Of a stretch of 49,087 nt of DNA, positions 16,369 to 23,097 are shown in pieces (position 1 is the first letter of the stretch; every line of letters starts with the position of its first letter). The stretch is taken from assembly GCA_017436575.1 (NCBI GenBank), contig JAFSCU010000053.1, forward strand, positions 1 through 49,087, written 5' to 3'. The stretch comes from Oscillospiraceae bacterium. GTDB taxonomy: Bacteria; Bacillota; Clostridia; Oscillospirales; Ruminococcaceae. The notes beneath the pieces are model-generated. The model searched no databases and was not told the origin of the DNA. It saw nothing but the letters and a program-made list of their open reading frames with translations. The position numbers were made by a program, and so were the translations under genes.

Positions 16369-17571
16369 TTATTTAGCGTTAACAACATTCATTGTGTCAC
16401 GAGCAATCATCAGTTCTTCGTTTGTAGCAACAACCAGAACTTTAACTTTAGAGTTAGGACCTGTGATATCGTTGATAGCCATACCACGTTTTTTGTTCTG
16501 TTCTTTGTCGATTTCTACGCCAAAGTAGCCCAGACCTTCACATACGCCTTCACGAACGTTTGCAGAGTTTTCGCCGATACCTGCTGTAAATACCATTACA
16601 TCAAGACCGTTCATAGCTGCTGTGTAGCTGCCAACGAATTTCTGCAGCTGGTAGAAGTACATATCCAGAACCAGTTTAGCTTTTTCGTCGCCCTGTTCTG
16701 CTGCAACTTCGATGTCACGGCAGTCGCTGGAGATACCGGAAACACCCAGGAAGCCAGCTTTCTTTGTCAGGTAGTCTGTCAGGTCGTTGCCTTTGATACC
16801 TGTCAGTTCAGAGATGTAACCTACAACTGATGGGTCAAGGTCACCTGAACGTGAACCCATCATAAAGCCGCCAAGTGGTGTGAGACCCATAGATGTGTCT
16901 ACAACTTTACCACCGTCAACAGCTGCCAGGGAAGCACCGTTACCAAGGTGAAGTGTGATCATTTTCAGTTCTTCTGGTTTTTTGCCCAGATATTCAGCAG
17001 CAGCTCTTGATACGAATTTGTGAGATGTGCCGTGGAAACCGTAACGACGGATAGCATGTTTTTCATAGAATTCGTATGGAACAGCGTACATGTATGCTTT
17101 AGGTGGCATTGTTGCATGGAAAGCTGTGTCGAATACTACAACGTTTGGTACTTCAGCACCAAATACTTCTTTAGCTGAACGCAGACCGATAGCATGTGCT
17201 TTGTTATGAGCTGGAGCCAGAACAGACAGGTCGTCGATTGTCTGGATAACTTCGTCTGTAACGAGACATGGTTCGCTGAATTTTTCAGCACCCTGCACGA
17301 TGCGGTGGCCGATAGCGTCGATTTCGGATTTGCTTTCGATAACTTTGCCTTCGCCAACTGTCATCATTTCAACAACTTTGTTGAATGCTTCTTTATGTGT
17401 TGGGAAGTCAACTTCTACTTTCCATTCGCCGCCGTTTGCTTTATGTGTGATGAATGAACCGTCGATGCCAATTCTTTCACAGTTACCTTTACAGATAACG
17501 CTTTCGTCTGTCATATCAATCAGCTGATATTTCAGTGAACTGGAACCGCAGTTAATAACTAAGATTTTCAT
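16369..17571 (-). CDS. ackA: Acetate kinase
   Basis: AckA converts acetyl phosphate and ADP to acetate and ATP, the energy-yielding end of acetate fermentation. The 400-residue protein has the family start MKILVINCGSSSLKYQL with Asn7, the VFDTAFHATMPP and YGFHGTSHK segments, the nucleotide-binding HLGNGAS loop, and FTAGIGEN near the C-terminus. Start 17571 is chosen over the in-frame codon at 17586 because GGAGG is eight bases upstream and the family N-terminus fits exactly. Phosphotransacetylase, often adjacent, is absent here. It is divergent from tmcAL, and their promoters overlap. Confidence 0.97.
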   Translation of the reverse strand: MKILVINCGSSSLKYQLIDMTDESVICKGNCERIGIDGSFITHKANGGEWKVEVDFPTHKEAFNKVVEMMTVGEGKVIESKSEIDAIGHRIVQGAEKFSEPCLVTDEVIQTIDDLSVLAPAHNKAHAIGLRSAKEVFGAEVPNVVVFDTAFHATMPPKAYMYAVPYEFYEKHAIRRYGFHGTSHKFVSRAAAEYLGKKPEELKMITLHLGNGASLAAVDGGKVVDTSMGLTPLGGFMMGSRSGDLDPSVVGYISELTGIKGNDLTDYLTKKAGFLGVSGISSDCRDIEVAAEQGDEKAKLVLDMYFYQLQKFVGSYTAAMNGLDVMVFTAGIGENSANVREGVCEGLGYFGVEIDKEQNKKRGMAINDITGPNSKVKVLVVATNEELMIARDTMNVVNAK

Positions 17572-17596
17572 TGGTGTGTCCTCCAAATATTTTTTA

Positions 17597-17625
17597 TTGT
17601 TTATTCAACATTTTTATTATATAAT
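17597..17625 (+). promoter_or_regulatory. tmcAL promoter
   Basis: TTGTTT (17597-17602), 17 bases, TATAAT (17620-17625). Its -10 overlaps the -10 of the opposing ackA promoter by two bases, so the two cannot easily be used at once. Confidence 0.65.
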
Positions 17626-17644
17626 ACCCTTGAGAATTTTTCAA
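17616..17644 (-). promoter_or_regulatory. ackA promoter
   Basis: Minus-strand TTGAAA (17639-17644), exactly 17 bases, TATAAT (17616-17621). The shared ATTATATAAT palindrome provides the -10 hexamers for both divergent genes. Confidence 0.75.
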
Positions 17645-17661
17645 GATTAAAGGAGAATTTT

Positions 17662-18852
17662 ATGTCTAAATCTGTGGGAATTGTGTCAGAATATAACCCG
17701 TTTCATTCCGGACACAGGTATCAGATTGACTTTCTGAAAGAAAACGGATATGAAGAAATAATAGTTGCCATGAGTGGCAGCCGGGTTCAGCGCGGCAGTC
17801 TGGCCCTGCTGAACAAACACACAAGAGCGAAGATGGCACTGGAAAACGGTGTCAGCCTGGTGGCAGAAATTCCATATCCTTTTTCATCAATGAGTGCTGA
17901 AGGCTATGCTATGGCAGGTATGCAGACACTGAAAGCACTGGGAGTGGATGCAATATGTTTTGGCAGTGAAAGCGGTAATGGTGAAATGCTGAAACAGATT
18001 GCCGCATTTCTGCTGACAGAAGAATATGAAAATTCCCTGAAAAAATATCTTGAGCAGAATTTACCATTCCCTGCCGCCAGAGAAAAAGCTATTTTTGAAA
18101 AGTTTGGATTTAACAGAAATATGGCGACCGCATCAAATGATATTCTGGCTGTTGAGTATATAAAAGCCTGTATAAAACTGAACTGGCAGCCTGAAATAAT
18201 TGCATTGAAACGCAAAGGTGCAGCATACAACCGGACAAAAGAAAAAGATGGTTTTGCATCTGCCAGCGGAATCAGAAAAATGATAAATGAATACCGTTTT
18301 GACAGTGCTTTGACCTTTATACCACAGGAAAGCATAAAAACATTTGAACAGGCTATTGACCGCGGCAGCTATTTTTCAGCTGATGTGCGGTGGGAAAAGG
18401 CTGTGCTGTTTAAACTGAGACAGTTTTCCAGAGAAAAATTTGAAACAATACCGGATTGCAACAGTGAACTGGCTGGCAGTTTTGAAAAAGCAGCAGCCAT
18501 AAGCAACAGTTTTGAAATGCTGTTTGACAATCTGCCTACCAAAAGATATACAAGGGCAAGACTGAACAGGATTATACTGGCAGCTTTTCTGGATATAAAA
18601 GATGACATGCCAAAGGACATACAGTATATCCGTCTGCTTGGTTTTGACCACAAGGGAGAACAGTACCTGAAGGAAATTTCAAAGACCTGTCCCCTGCCTG
18701 TATCTCACTCGGTAAAAATATTAAGCGAAAAAAGTGAAGAATGCAGAAAAATAGCCGCTGCTGAAAGCCGTGCCTGCGATGCACAGGCAACATTCTGTAA
18801 GTTCAGCGGCGAGCCAAGACAGGATTTTATAAACAGATTGGTGAAATTATAA
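17662..18852 (+). CDS. tmcAL: tRNA(Met) cytidine acetate ligase TmcAL
   Basis: TmcAL (YlbM family) makes N4-acetylcytidine at the wobble position of elongator tRNA-Met using acetate and ATP. The 396-residue protein has the nucleotidyltransferase-like N-terminus GIVSEYNPFHSGH with the HxGH motif at residues 15-18, SGSRVQRG (about 40), DAICFGSESG (about 93) and the KRKGAAYN/SASGIRK region (about 190-215), matching the family length. AAAGGAG lies seven bases upstream of ATG 17662. It is divergent from acetate kinase, which is notable because both enzymes handle acetate. Its stop codon overlaps the start of the next gene. Confidence 0.93.
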   Translation: MSKSVGIVSEYNPFHSGHRYQIDFLKENGYEEIIVAMSGSRVQRGSLALLNKHTRAKMALENGVSLVAEIPYPFSSMSAEGYAMAGMQTLKALGVDAICFGSESGNGEMLKQIAAFLLTEEYENSLKKYLEQNLPFPAAREKAIFEKFGFNRNMATASNDILAVEYIKACIKLNWQPEIIALKRKGAAYNRTKEKDGFASASGIRKMINEYRFDSALTFIPQESIKTFEQAIDRGSYFSADVRWEKAVLFKLRQFSREKFETIPDCNSELAGSFEKAAAISNSFEMLFDNLPTKRYTRARLNRIILAAFLDIKDDMPKDIQYIRLLGFDHKGEQYLKEISKTCPLPVSHSVKILSEKSEECRKIAAAESRACDAQATFCKFSGEPRQDFINRLVKL

Positions 18853-19415
18853 TGAGCAGATTTATTTATATCACATCCGATTATCCACTTCTCCCCTGCC
18901 CTAACCCACATGAAAAAATGATGTCAGTCAATGAAGCAATTTCTGTTGGAGCAACCAATATTCCCGATATTCTGTTAAGTGATGACTTTGATAAAGACAA
19001 ACCCAGTGTTATTATGGTCAGTGACAGAACTGTAAATATCAACATTGATACAGGAGTTATCGAAGATGGTGATTTTGATGATGATTTCAATATCTGGATA
19101 CCTGATAACAGTCTTCCGCTGAAAAGCAACAAAAAATATTTTGCTGTGTTGGAATGGCACAGGCTAACCGAAGGACGTGCAGAAAACATTATAAAATATA
19201 TTTCACAATCACTGGAAAACACTGATGAGATTGAATTGTGGCATATGTGGCTGGGAGCCGAGGACCAATATCACCATATAAAAAGCAAAGTATTTACAAT
19301 AGATGAGTTTACACCAAAAGACATTATCGAGTTGGATAAAGCCAATTTATGGGGCGAAATTATAGCTGACGATGTTGAAACAGTGTACGATTACCGATAT
19401 ATTATTAAAAAGTAA
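18852..19415 (+). CDS. Uncharacterised protein coupled to tmcAL
   Basis: I do not recognise this 187-residue protein. Its ATG shares a base with the tmcAL stop (TAATG), so translation is probably coupled. It is acidic, with no signal peptide or membrane segment. Visible features are an N-terminal FIYITSDYPLLPCPNPHEKM stretch, an Asp-rich patch GDFDDDFNIWIPD near residue 80, a predicted amphipathic region RAENIIKYISQSLE, and a Trp-rich ELWHMWLGAEDQYHHIKS around residue 130. It resembles small cytoplasmic proteins of unknown function in Firmicutes. The coupling hints at a role near tRNA modification, but that is weak. A terminator follows at 19429. Confidence 0.75.
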   Translation: MSRFIYITSDYPLLPCPNPHEKMMSVNEAISVGATNIPDILLSDDFDKDKPSVIMVSDRTVNINIDTGVIEDGDFDDDFNIWIPDNSLPLKSNKKYFAVLEWHRLTEGRAENIIKYISQSLENTDEIELWHMWLGAEDQYHHIKSKVFTIDEFTPKDIIELDKANLWGEIIADDVETVYDYRYIIKK

Positions 19416-19428
19416 ATATTGTAAAATA

Positions 19429-19451
19429 AAAAGCACCCAATGGGTGCTTTT
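19429..19451. terminator. Bidirectional intrinsic terminator
   Basis: AAAAGCACCC-AAT-GGGTGCTTTT, a 10-bp perfect stem with A and T flanks, lies between convergent genes ending at 19415 and 19464. Confidence 0.9.
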
Positions 19452-19463
19452 ACTTTTTATTAA

Positions 19464-19889
19464 TCAATCTTTTTTCTTTCTGAAAACCAGCAATTTTGAA
19501 AGTATGTAGTTACCCACAGTAACCAACACCTGTGAAACCAGTGTGGCGATAACATCCCAGATGCCCATTTTTGTAACCATAAGCCACATTACAAACATAT
19601 CCAGAAACAGTGTAGCAACACGGGATGATGTAAACTGTACAAATTCTTTCAAAATATCTTTTCTTTTGCTTTTGAAAACAAATATTTTATTTGTTACATA
19701 GGCAAACAACACTCCGGAAACCCATTTAATTATGTTTGCTATCTGCAGTTCAAATGGATTGTTTGGGTCCAGAAATGTGCGTGTGCTGGCAAAATAAAAA
19801 ATCAGACTGAAAATTGTGGTGCACACACCAACAATAAGATAATTGATAATTTCTTCGTGCTTTTTATAGATTGCCCATAATTTTTTCAT
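19464..19889 (-). CDS. GtrA family membrane protein
   Basis: A 141-residue integral membrane protein with four hydrophobic helices (about 14-32, 45-66, 82-103, 112-131) and the family-type start YLIVGVCTTIFSLIFYF, then NIIKWVSGVLFAYVTNKIFVF. GtrA proteins are small four-helix proteins linked to moving or anchoring polyprenyl-linked sugars during cell-wall or surface polysaccharide decoration. The end KLLVFRKKKD is typical. No glycosyltransferase partner is adjacent, so its pathway is unknown. It is a single-gene unit. Confidence 0.88.
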   Translation of the reverse strand: MKKLWAIYKKHEEIINYLIVGVCTTIFSLIFYFASTRTFLDPNNPFELQIANIIKWVSGVLFAYVTNKIFVFKSKRKDILKEFVQFTSSRVATLFLDMFVMWLMVTKMGIWDVIATLVSQVLVTVGNYILSKLLVFRKKKD

Positions 19890-19976
19890 TTATATAAACC
19901 TCGTGATTATTTGTATTTAACATTATAATTTTACATTTTATCACAGTAATAGTCAACTTTAAAAATTATCAAGCAA

Positions 19977-20002
19977 AAAACACGGGCAAATACCCGTGTT
20001 TT
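19977..20002 (-). terminator. Terminator of the DUF1508 gene
   Basis: AAAACACGGG-CAAATA-CCCGTGTTTT, a 10-bp perfect stem followed on the minus strand by a T-run, 13 bases after the stop at 20015. Confidence 0.88.
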
Positions 20003-20014
20003 CAGTAAGTGGAA

Positions 20015-20389
20015 CTATTCAACTTCTTCGATAATCTGTGCATCAACCACATTTTTCATTACGCTGAAAATGCCGTTTTTGCAGTTTGCTTTTGTAGTAT
20101 AGGCTTCTGATACTGCAATAACTTCGCCATTTCTTGCTTTCAGACGGAAACGGAACTGCTGTGATTTATCTTTATACAGTTCAAATTTAGGATGTTTCTG
20201 TTCTTCAAAGCCTTCTACTGTCTGGTCTTCCAGATTTGCAACTGCACCATTGTTTATAACAGACTGTACACCATTTCTGCAACCTTCCAATTCTTTATAA
20301 ACTTCACTGACAGCAATTGTTGCGCCATTGGCAGCTTTCACATGGAAATTAAAGCCTGTGTTGGTCTTTTTGATAACGATTTTGCCCAT
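20015..20389 (-). CDS. DUF1508 (YegP-like) tandem-domain protein
   Basis: A 124-residue protein made of two copies of the short DUF1508 unit: KTNTGFNFHVKAANGATIAVSE at the start, and KSQQFRFRLKARNGEVIAVSE in the second half. Each is followed by a Lys/Cys-containing KELEGCRNGVQSV or TTKANCKNGIFSV helix. The family forms a small beta-alpha fold; its biochemical role is unknown. It is cytoplasmic by sequence. It sits alone with its own promoter (20463-20491), a palindrome in the leader (20432-20445) and a terminator. GGAGA lies about seven bases upstream of the ATG. Confidence 0.88.
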   Translation of the reverse strand: MGKIVIKKTNTGFNFHVKAANGATIAVSEVYKELEGCRNGVQSVINNGAVANLEDQTVEGFEEQKHPKFELYKDKSQQFRFRLKARNGEVIAVSEAYTTKANCKNGIFSVMKNVVDAQIIEEVE

Positions 20390-20431
20390 TGATATATCTC
20401 CTTTTTTCCTTTTTGTACGATTCTCGCGACA

Positions 20432-20491
20432 GTGTATAAATACACGCCAGCTTATTATTTTTATAATAACCTATTTATCGTTATTTGTAAA
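20432..20491 (-). promoter_or_regulatory. DUF1508 gene promoter with leader palindrome
   Basis: Minus-strand TTTACA (20486-20491), exactly 17 bases, TATTAT (20463-20468). Just downstream of the predicted start point lies GTGTAT-AA-ATACAC (20432-20445), a perfect 14-bp palindrome well placed to act as a roadblock operator. Confidence 0.6.
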
Positions 20492-20537
20492 GAAAAAATA
20501 GCAAAATGATATAAAAAGTTGAAAAAAGACAGTTCTA

Positions 20538-20566
20538 TTGACTATTAGAAAGCAAAGTAGTAAAAT
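20538..20566 (+). promoter_or_regulatory. Promoter of the tRNA-Pro transcript
   Basis: TTGACT (20538-20543), exactly 17 bases, TAAAAT (20561-20566). The start point would fall at about 20573, upstream of both tRNA-like units, so they and the intact tRNA-Pro are likely carried on one precursor. Confidence 0.75.
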
Positions 20567-20582
20567 ATGTAGGATCAGATAT

Positions 20583-20727
20583 CGGGATGTGGCTCAATTT
20601 GGTACGGCCATCGCAATGGTTGTGCAAAACGCTACCCGAGCAATGCGAGGTCTGATGCGTTTTGCAGAGCACGCAGTGCTGTAAACAAAGGAATTGTGTT
20701 TTTCAAAATTTAAGCAAATGATATTAA
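20583..20727 (+). repeat. tRNA-Pro-derived 145-bp unit, copy 1
   Basis: The unit opens with the tRNA-Pro 5' end and D-arm (CGGGATGTGGCTCA...GGTA, one change from the intact gene). It then departs into about 60 bases containing a perfect 10-bp inverted repeat, TGCAAAACGC/GCGTTTTGCA, returns briefly to tRNA-like GAGCA and CGCAG, and ends in AT-rich sequence (…AATGATATTAA). The T-arm and 3' acceptor are missing. It differs from copy 2 at only five of 145 positions. Confidence 0.85.
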
Positions 20728-20872
20728 CGGGATGTGGCTCAGTTTGGTACGGCCATCGCAATGGTTGTGCAAAACGCTACCCGAGCAATACGAGGTCTGA
20801 TGCGTTTTGCAGAGCACGCAGTGCTGTGAATAAAGGAATTATGTTTTTCAAAATTTAAGCAAATGATATTAA
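20728..20872 (+). repeat. tRNA-Pro-derived 145-bp unit, copy 2
   Basis: The second tandem copy has exactly the same period as copy 1 and runs straight into the intact tRNA-Pro, whose first 22 bases act as the start of a third repeat. The hairpin arms TGCAAAACGC/GCGTTTTGCA and the following AGCAC-GCA-GTGCT hairpin are unchanged between copies, while four of the five differences lie outside these stems. Confidence 0.85.
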
Positions 20873-20949
20873 CGGGATGTGGCTCAGTTTGGTAGAGCAC
20901 TGCGTTCGGGACGCAGGGGTCGCGTGTTCGAATCACGTCATCCCGACCA
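20873..20949 (+). tRNA. tRNA-Pro (CGG anticodon)
   Basis: A complete 77-base cloverleaf: acceptor CGGGATG/CATCCCG, D-stem GCTC/GAGC, anticodon stem CTGCG/CGCAG with loop TTCGGGA giving anticodon CGG, T-stem GCGTG/CACGT around TTCGAAT (one G-T pair), discriminator A and encoded CCA. It decodes CCG. It is the last element of a transcript that starts with two broken tRNA-like copies. Confidence 0.95.
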
Positions 20950-20976
20950 ACACAGCCAGAAATGGCTGTGTTCTAT
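20949..20976 (+). terminator. tRNA-Pro terminator
   Basis: AACACAGCCA-GAAA-TGGCTGTGTT followed by TCTATTTTG starts at the last base of the encoded CCA. Confidence 0.88.
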
Positions 20977-20997
20977 TTTGTAATCAATCGACAGATA

Positions 20998-21026
20998 TTG
21001 AAATAAAACTTTTAATATGATAAAAT
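20998..21026 (+). promoter_or_regulatory. Promoter of the MntR/DtxR-type regulator
   Basis: TTGAAA (20998-21003), exactly 17 bases, TAAAAT (21021-21026), 26 bases before the start codon. No clear metalloregulator palindrome overlaps it. Confidence 0.65.
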
Positions 21027-21052
21027 ATAAGGAATGATTTGGAGGTGTTAAC

Positions 21053-21424
21053 ATGAAAATTCAGGAATCAGGTGAAATGTATCTGGAAGCTATTTTAATG
21101 CTGAAAAAAGCAAATGCCCAGGTGCGTTCCATTGATATTGCCAATTATACAGGTTATTCCAAACCAAGTGTAAGCCGTGCTATGGGAATCCTTAAAAAAG
21201 GGGATTTTATTACTGTTGATGAAAATGGATATATCGATTTTACTGAAACAGGTCTTGCACATGCAACTATAATCAAAGAAAGACACGATGTTCTGACAAA
21301 AGTGTTTATGCTGCTGGGTGTAAGCGAAGAAAACGCTGCAGAGGATGCCTGTAAAATAGAGCACGTTATAAGCGATGAATCATTTGAAGCTATAAAAAAA
21401 CATATCCGGCTTTACGAATTATAA
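21053..21424 (+). CDS. DtxR/MntR-family metal-dependent repressor
   Basis: A 123-residue regulator with an N-terminal winged helix (ESGEMYLEAILML, then VRSIDIANYTGYSKPSVSRAMGILKK, the helix-turn-helix, then FITVDENGYIDFTETGLAHA, the wing) and a short metal-binding dimerisation helix pair (HDVLTKVFMLLGVSEENAAEDACKIEHVIS). The Glu and His residues in the last segment match the Mn/Fe-sensing positions of MntR-type proteins. The C-terminal SH3-like domain of true DtxR is absent, as in MntR. It would repress metal-uptake genes when metal is plentiful. No transporter gene lies nearby. GGAGG is seven bases upstream. Confidence 0.88.
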   Translation: MKIQESGEMYLEAILMLKKANAQVRSIDIANYTGYSKPSVSRAMGILKKGDFITVDENGYIDFTETGLAHATIIKERHDVLTKVFMLLGVSEENAAEDACKIEHVISDESFEAIKKHIRLYEL

Positions 21425-21427
21425 TAT

Positions 21428-21459
21428 AACCGCCTGGTTGACTGATACCAGGCGGTTTA
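21428..21459. terminator. Bidirectional intrinsic terminator
   Basis: AACCGCCTGGT/ACCAGGCGGTT, an 11-bp stem with an eight-base loop and a T-run on the plus strand, separates the convergent regulator and Nudix genes and closes the long minus-strand operon. Confidence 0.88.
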
Positions 21460-21464
21460 TTTTT

Positions 21465-21887
21465 TTATTTTACAGGGTTATTCATATAATGTTCAATGGC
21501 ACCCATCAAAACCTTTTTGTCGTTGTCAAAGCTGACATAGTCCACAGCTGAACTTACATCGACCCATTTAATCCGGCTGATTTCGCTTTCCTGACGGACA
21601 GCGGAACTGTCTGCCGGTGCGTGTGCGACAAAATATACCACATCTTTAACAACATCCTTTTTAGGACTGTAACTTACAATCTGGCGGTAACGGTTGTCGA
21701 TAGCAACAGCCACACCTGTTTCCTCCAGAATTTCACGCAGGGCAGTCTGTTCTTCTGTCTCGCCTTTTTCCACGTGGCCCTTAGGAAAAGCCCAGTGACC
21801 GCCGTTTACATGGCGGATAAGCAATATTTCTGTCTTGTTTTCTTTTGTGCGGAATACTACTGCGCCGCAGGATTTTTCTGTTCTCAT
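21465..21887 (-). CDS. Nudix hydrolase
   Basis: A 140-residue Nudix enzyme that would hydrolyse a nucleoside diphosphate linked to another moiety. The Nudix box reads GHVEKGETEEQTALREILEETG at residues 37-58, with the REILEE core intact. The short length and HWAFPKGHVEKGE context resemble diadenosine polyphosphate hydrolases, but substrate cannot be assigned. ATG 21887 is preferred; an in-frame GTG at 21896 is only two bases from the AGGA and so is less likely. It lies 31 bases after the aminotransferase gene and is probably the last gene of the operon that starts at 28822, where it fits with the nucleotide-related adenine deaminase and HAD phosphatase. Confidence 0.87.
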   Translation of the reverse strand: MRTEKSCGAVVFRTKENKTEILLIRHVNGGHWAFPKGHVEKGETEEQTALREILEETGVAVAIDNRYRQIVSYSPKKDVVKDVVYFVAHAPADSSAVRQESEISRIKWVDVSSAVDYVSFDNDKKVLMGAIEHYMNNPVK

Positions 21888-21918
21888 CGGTGACACCGTC
21901 CTTTTGCTGTATTCTATA

Positions 21919-23073
21919 TTAAAATGTCATTTTTTCCATTCTGTCAAAGGCTTCTTTCAATTTATCAATGCCCAGGGTACAGGAAATGCGGATATGATAT
22001 TCGCCGCTTTCACCAAAAGCACGGCCAGGAATTACACGGACATGACATTCGTTAAAAAGTTTCTGTGAAAACTGTGCACTGGTAAGACCTGTTTTTTTGA
22101 TGGATGGAAAGATATAGAAACTGCCGCTTACAGGCAGAACATCTACCCAAGGAATTTCTGACAAACGTTTATGGGCATACTCTACCCTTTCGCGGAATAC
22201 ATTTACCACATCATCTTCAAATTCATCAAAATGATGCAGACCGTGAAGCGCCGCACGCTGTGAAATGGATGGCGCTGTATAAACCACATTTTCATTTATA
22301 GTCTGGATTACACGGATAATGTAATCAGGCGCAATGATGTTACCTACACGGAAACCTGTCATAATAAAGTTCTTTGAAAAACTGTTTATGGTTATTGTTC
22401 TTTCTTTCATGCCCGGAAAAGATGCAATAGGCATAAACTTTTCTTCTGTATATGTAAACGATGTGTAGATATCGTCAGCAGCCACTACAAGGTCGTGTTT
22501 AATTGCAAACTCTGCCAGTTTGCCCAGGGTTTCGTATGTATAACATATACCTGTAGGATTGTTAGGTGTATTGATGATGATACATTTGGTTTTATCTGTA
22601 ACCGCTGCTTCCAGTGCATCAAAATCTATCTGGAAATTGTTTTCCATAGATGTTTTTACAAACACCGGAACACCACCTGCCATTTTTACCTGATCAGGAT
22701 AAGGGAAAAAGTATGGCTCTATGATGATAACTTCATCACCTTCGTCAAGAATAGCCTGCATTGTGATGTACATAGCTACACTGCCTGCAGTGGAAACAAA
22801 CACTTCTTCATCTTTTACATCCATATTATATCTGGATTTATAAAAATCGCAGATGGCAGCACGCAGTTCAGGATAGCCGCGGGAAGCTGTATATTTGGTG
22901 TGCCCATTACAGGCATCTTTGAAAGCCCGGTCTATAATAAGCTGCGGAGTATTAATGTCCGGGTCACCAATAGACAGGTTGATAAGGTCGTCATATTCCA
23001 CAGGCACATCACCGCTGGTGGCCTGGTCAATAACACTGTTTCTGTATTTTGATGAAAGGAAGTTCAAATTCAT
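21919..23073 (-). CDS. Class I/II aminotransferase (PLP-dependent)
   Basis: A 384-residue fold-type I aminotransferase of the aspartate/aromatic type. Motifs include LSIGDPDINTP near residue 33, the Tyr/Asn positions in NTPNNPTG (about 168-175), AADDIYTSF with the PLP-pyridine Asp200, and INSFSKNF with the Schiff-base Lys234, followed by GFRVG containing the substrate-carboxylate Arg region. The exact amino donor is unknown; sequences of this kind are often annotated as aspartate aminotransferase or PatA. It starts 24 bases after the ABC-F gene in a long operon. AGGAAAAGG precedes the start. Confidence 0.9.
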   Translation of the reverse strand: MNLNFLSSKYRNSVIDQATSGDVPVEYDDLINLSIGDPDINTPQLIIDRAFKDACNGHTKYTASRGYPELRAAICDFYKSRYNMDVKDEEVFVSTAGSVAMYITMQAILDEGDEVIIIEPYFFPYPDQVKMAGGVPVFVKTSMENNFQIDFDALEAAVTDKTKCIIINTPNNPTGICYTYETLGKLAEFAIKHDLVVAADDIYTSFTYTEEKFMPIASFPGMKERTITINSFSKNFIMTGFRVGNIIAPDYIIRVIQTINENVVYTAPSISQRAALHGLHHFDEFEDDVVNVFRERVEYAHKRLSEIPWVDVLPVSGSFYIFPSIKKTGLTSAQFSQKLFNECHVRVIPGRAFGESGEYHIRISCTLGIDKLKEAFDRMEKMTF

Positions 23074-23097
23074 ACCTTTTCCTCTTTTCGTATCGTT

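Noticed and set aside
20583-20872. CRISPR array
   Set aside because: There are only two 145-bp units, adjoining with no spacers, and clear tRNA homology.
20583-20949. T-box riboswitch
   Set aside because: No T-box consensus (GGTGG..ACCGCG) or specifier loop; the elements precede a tRNA, not an amino acid gene.
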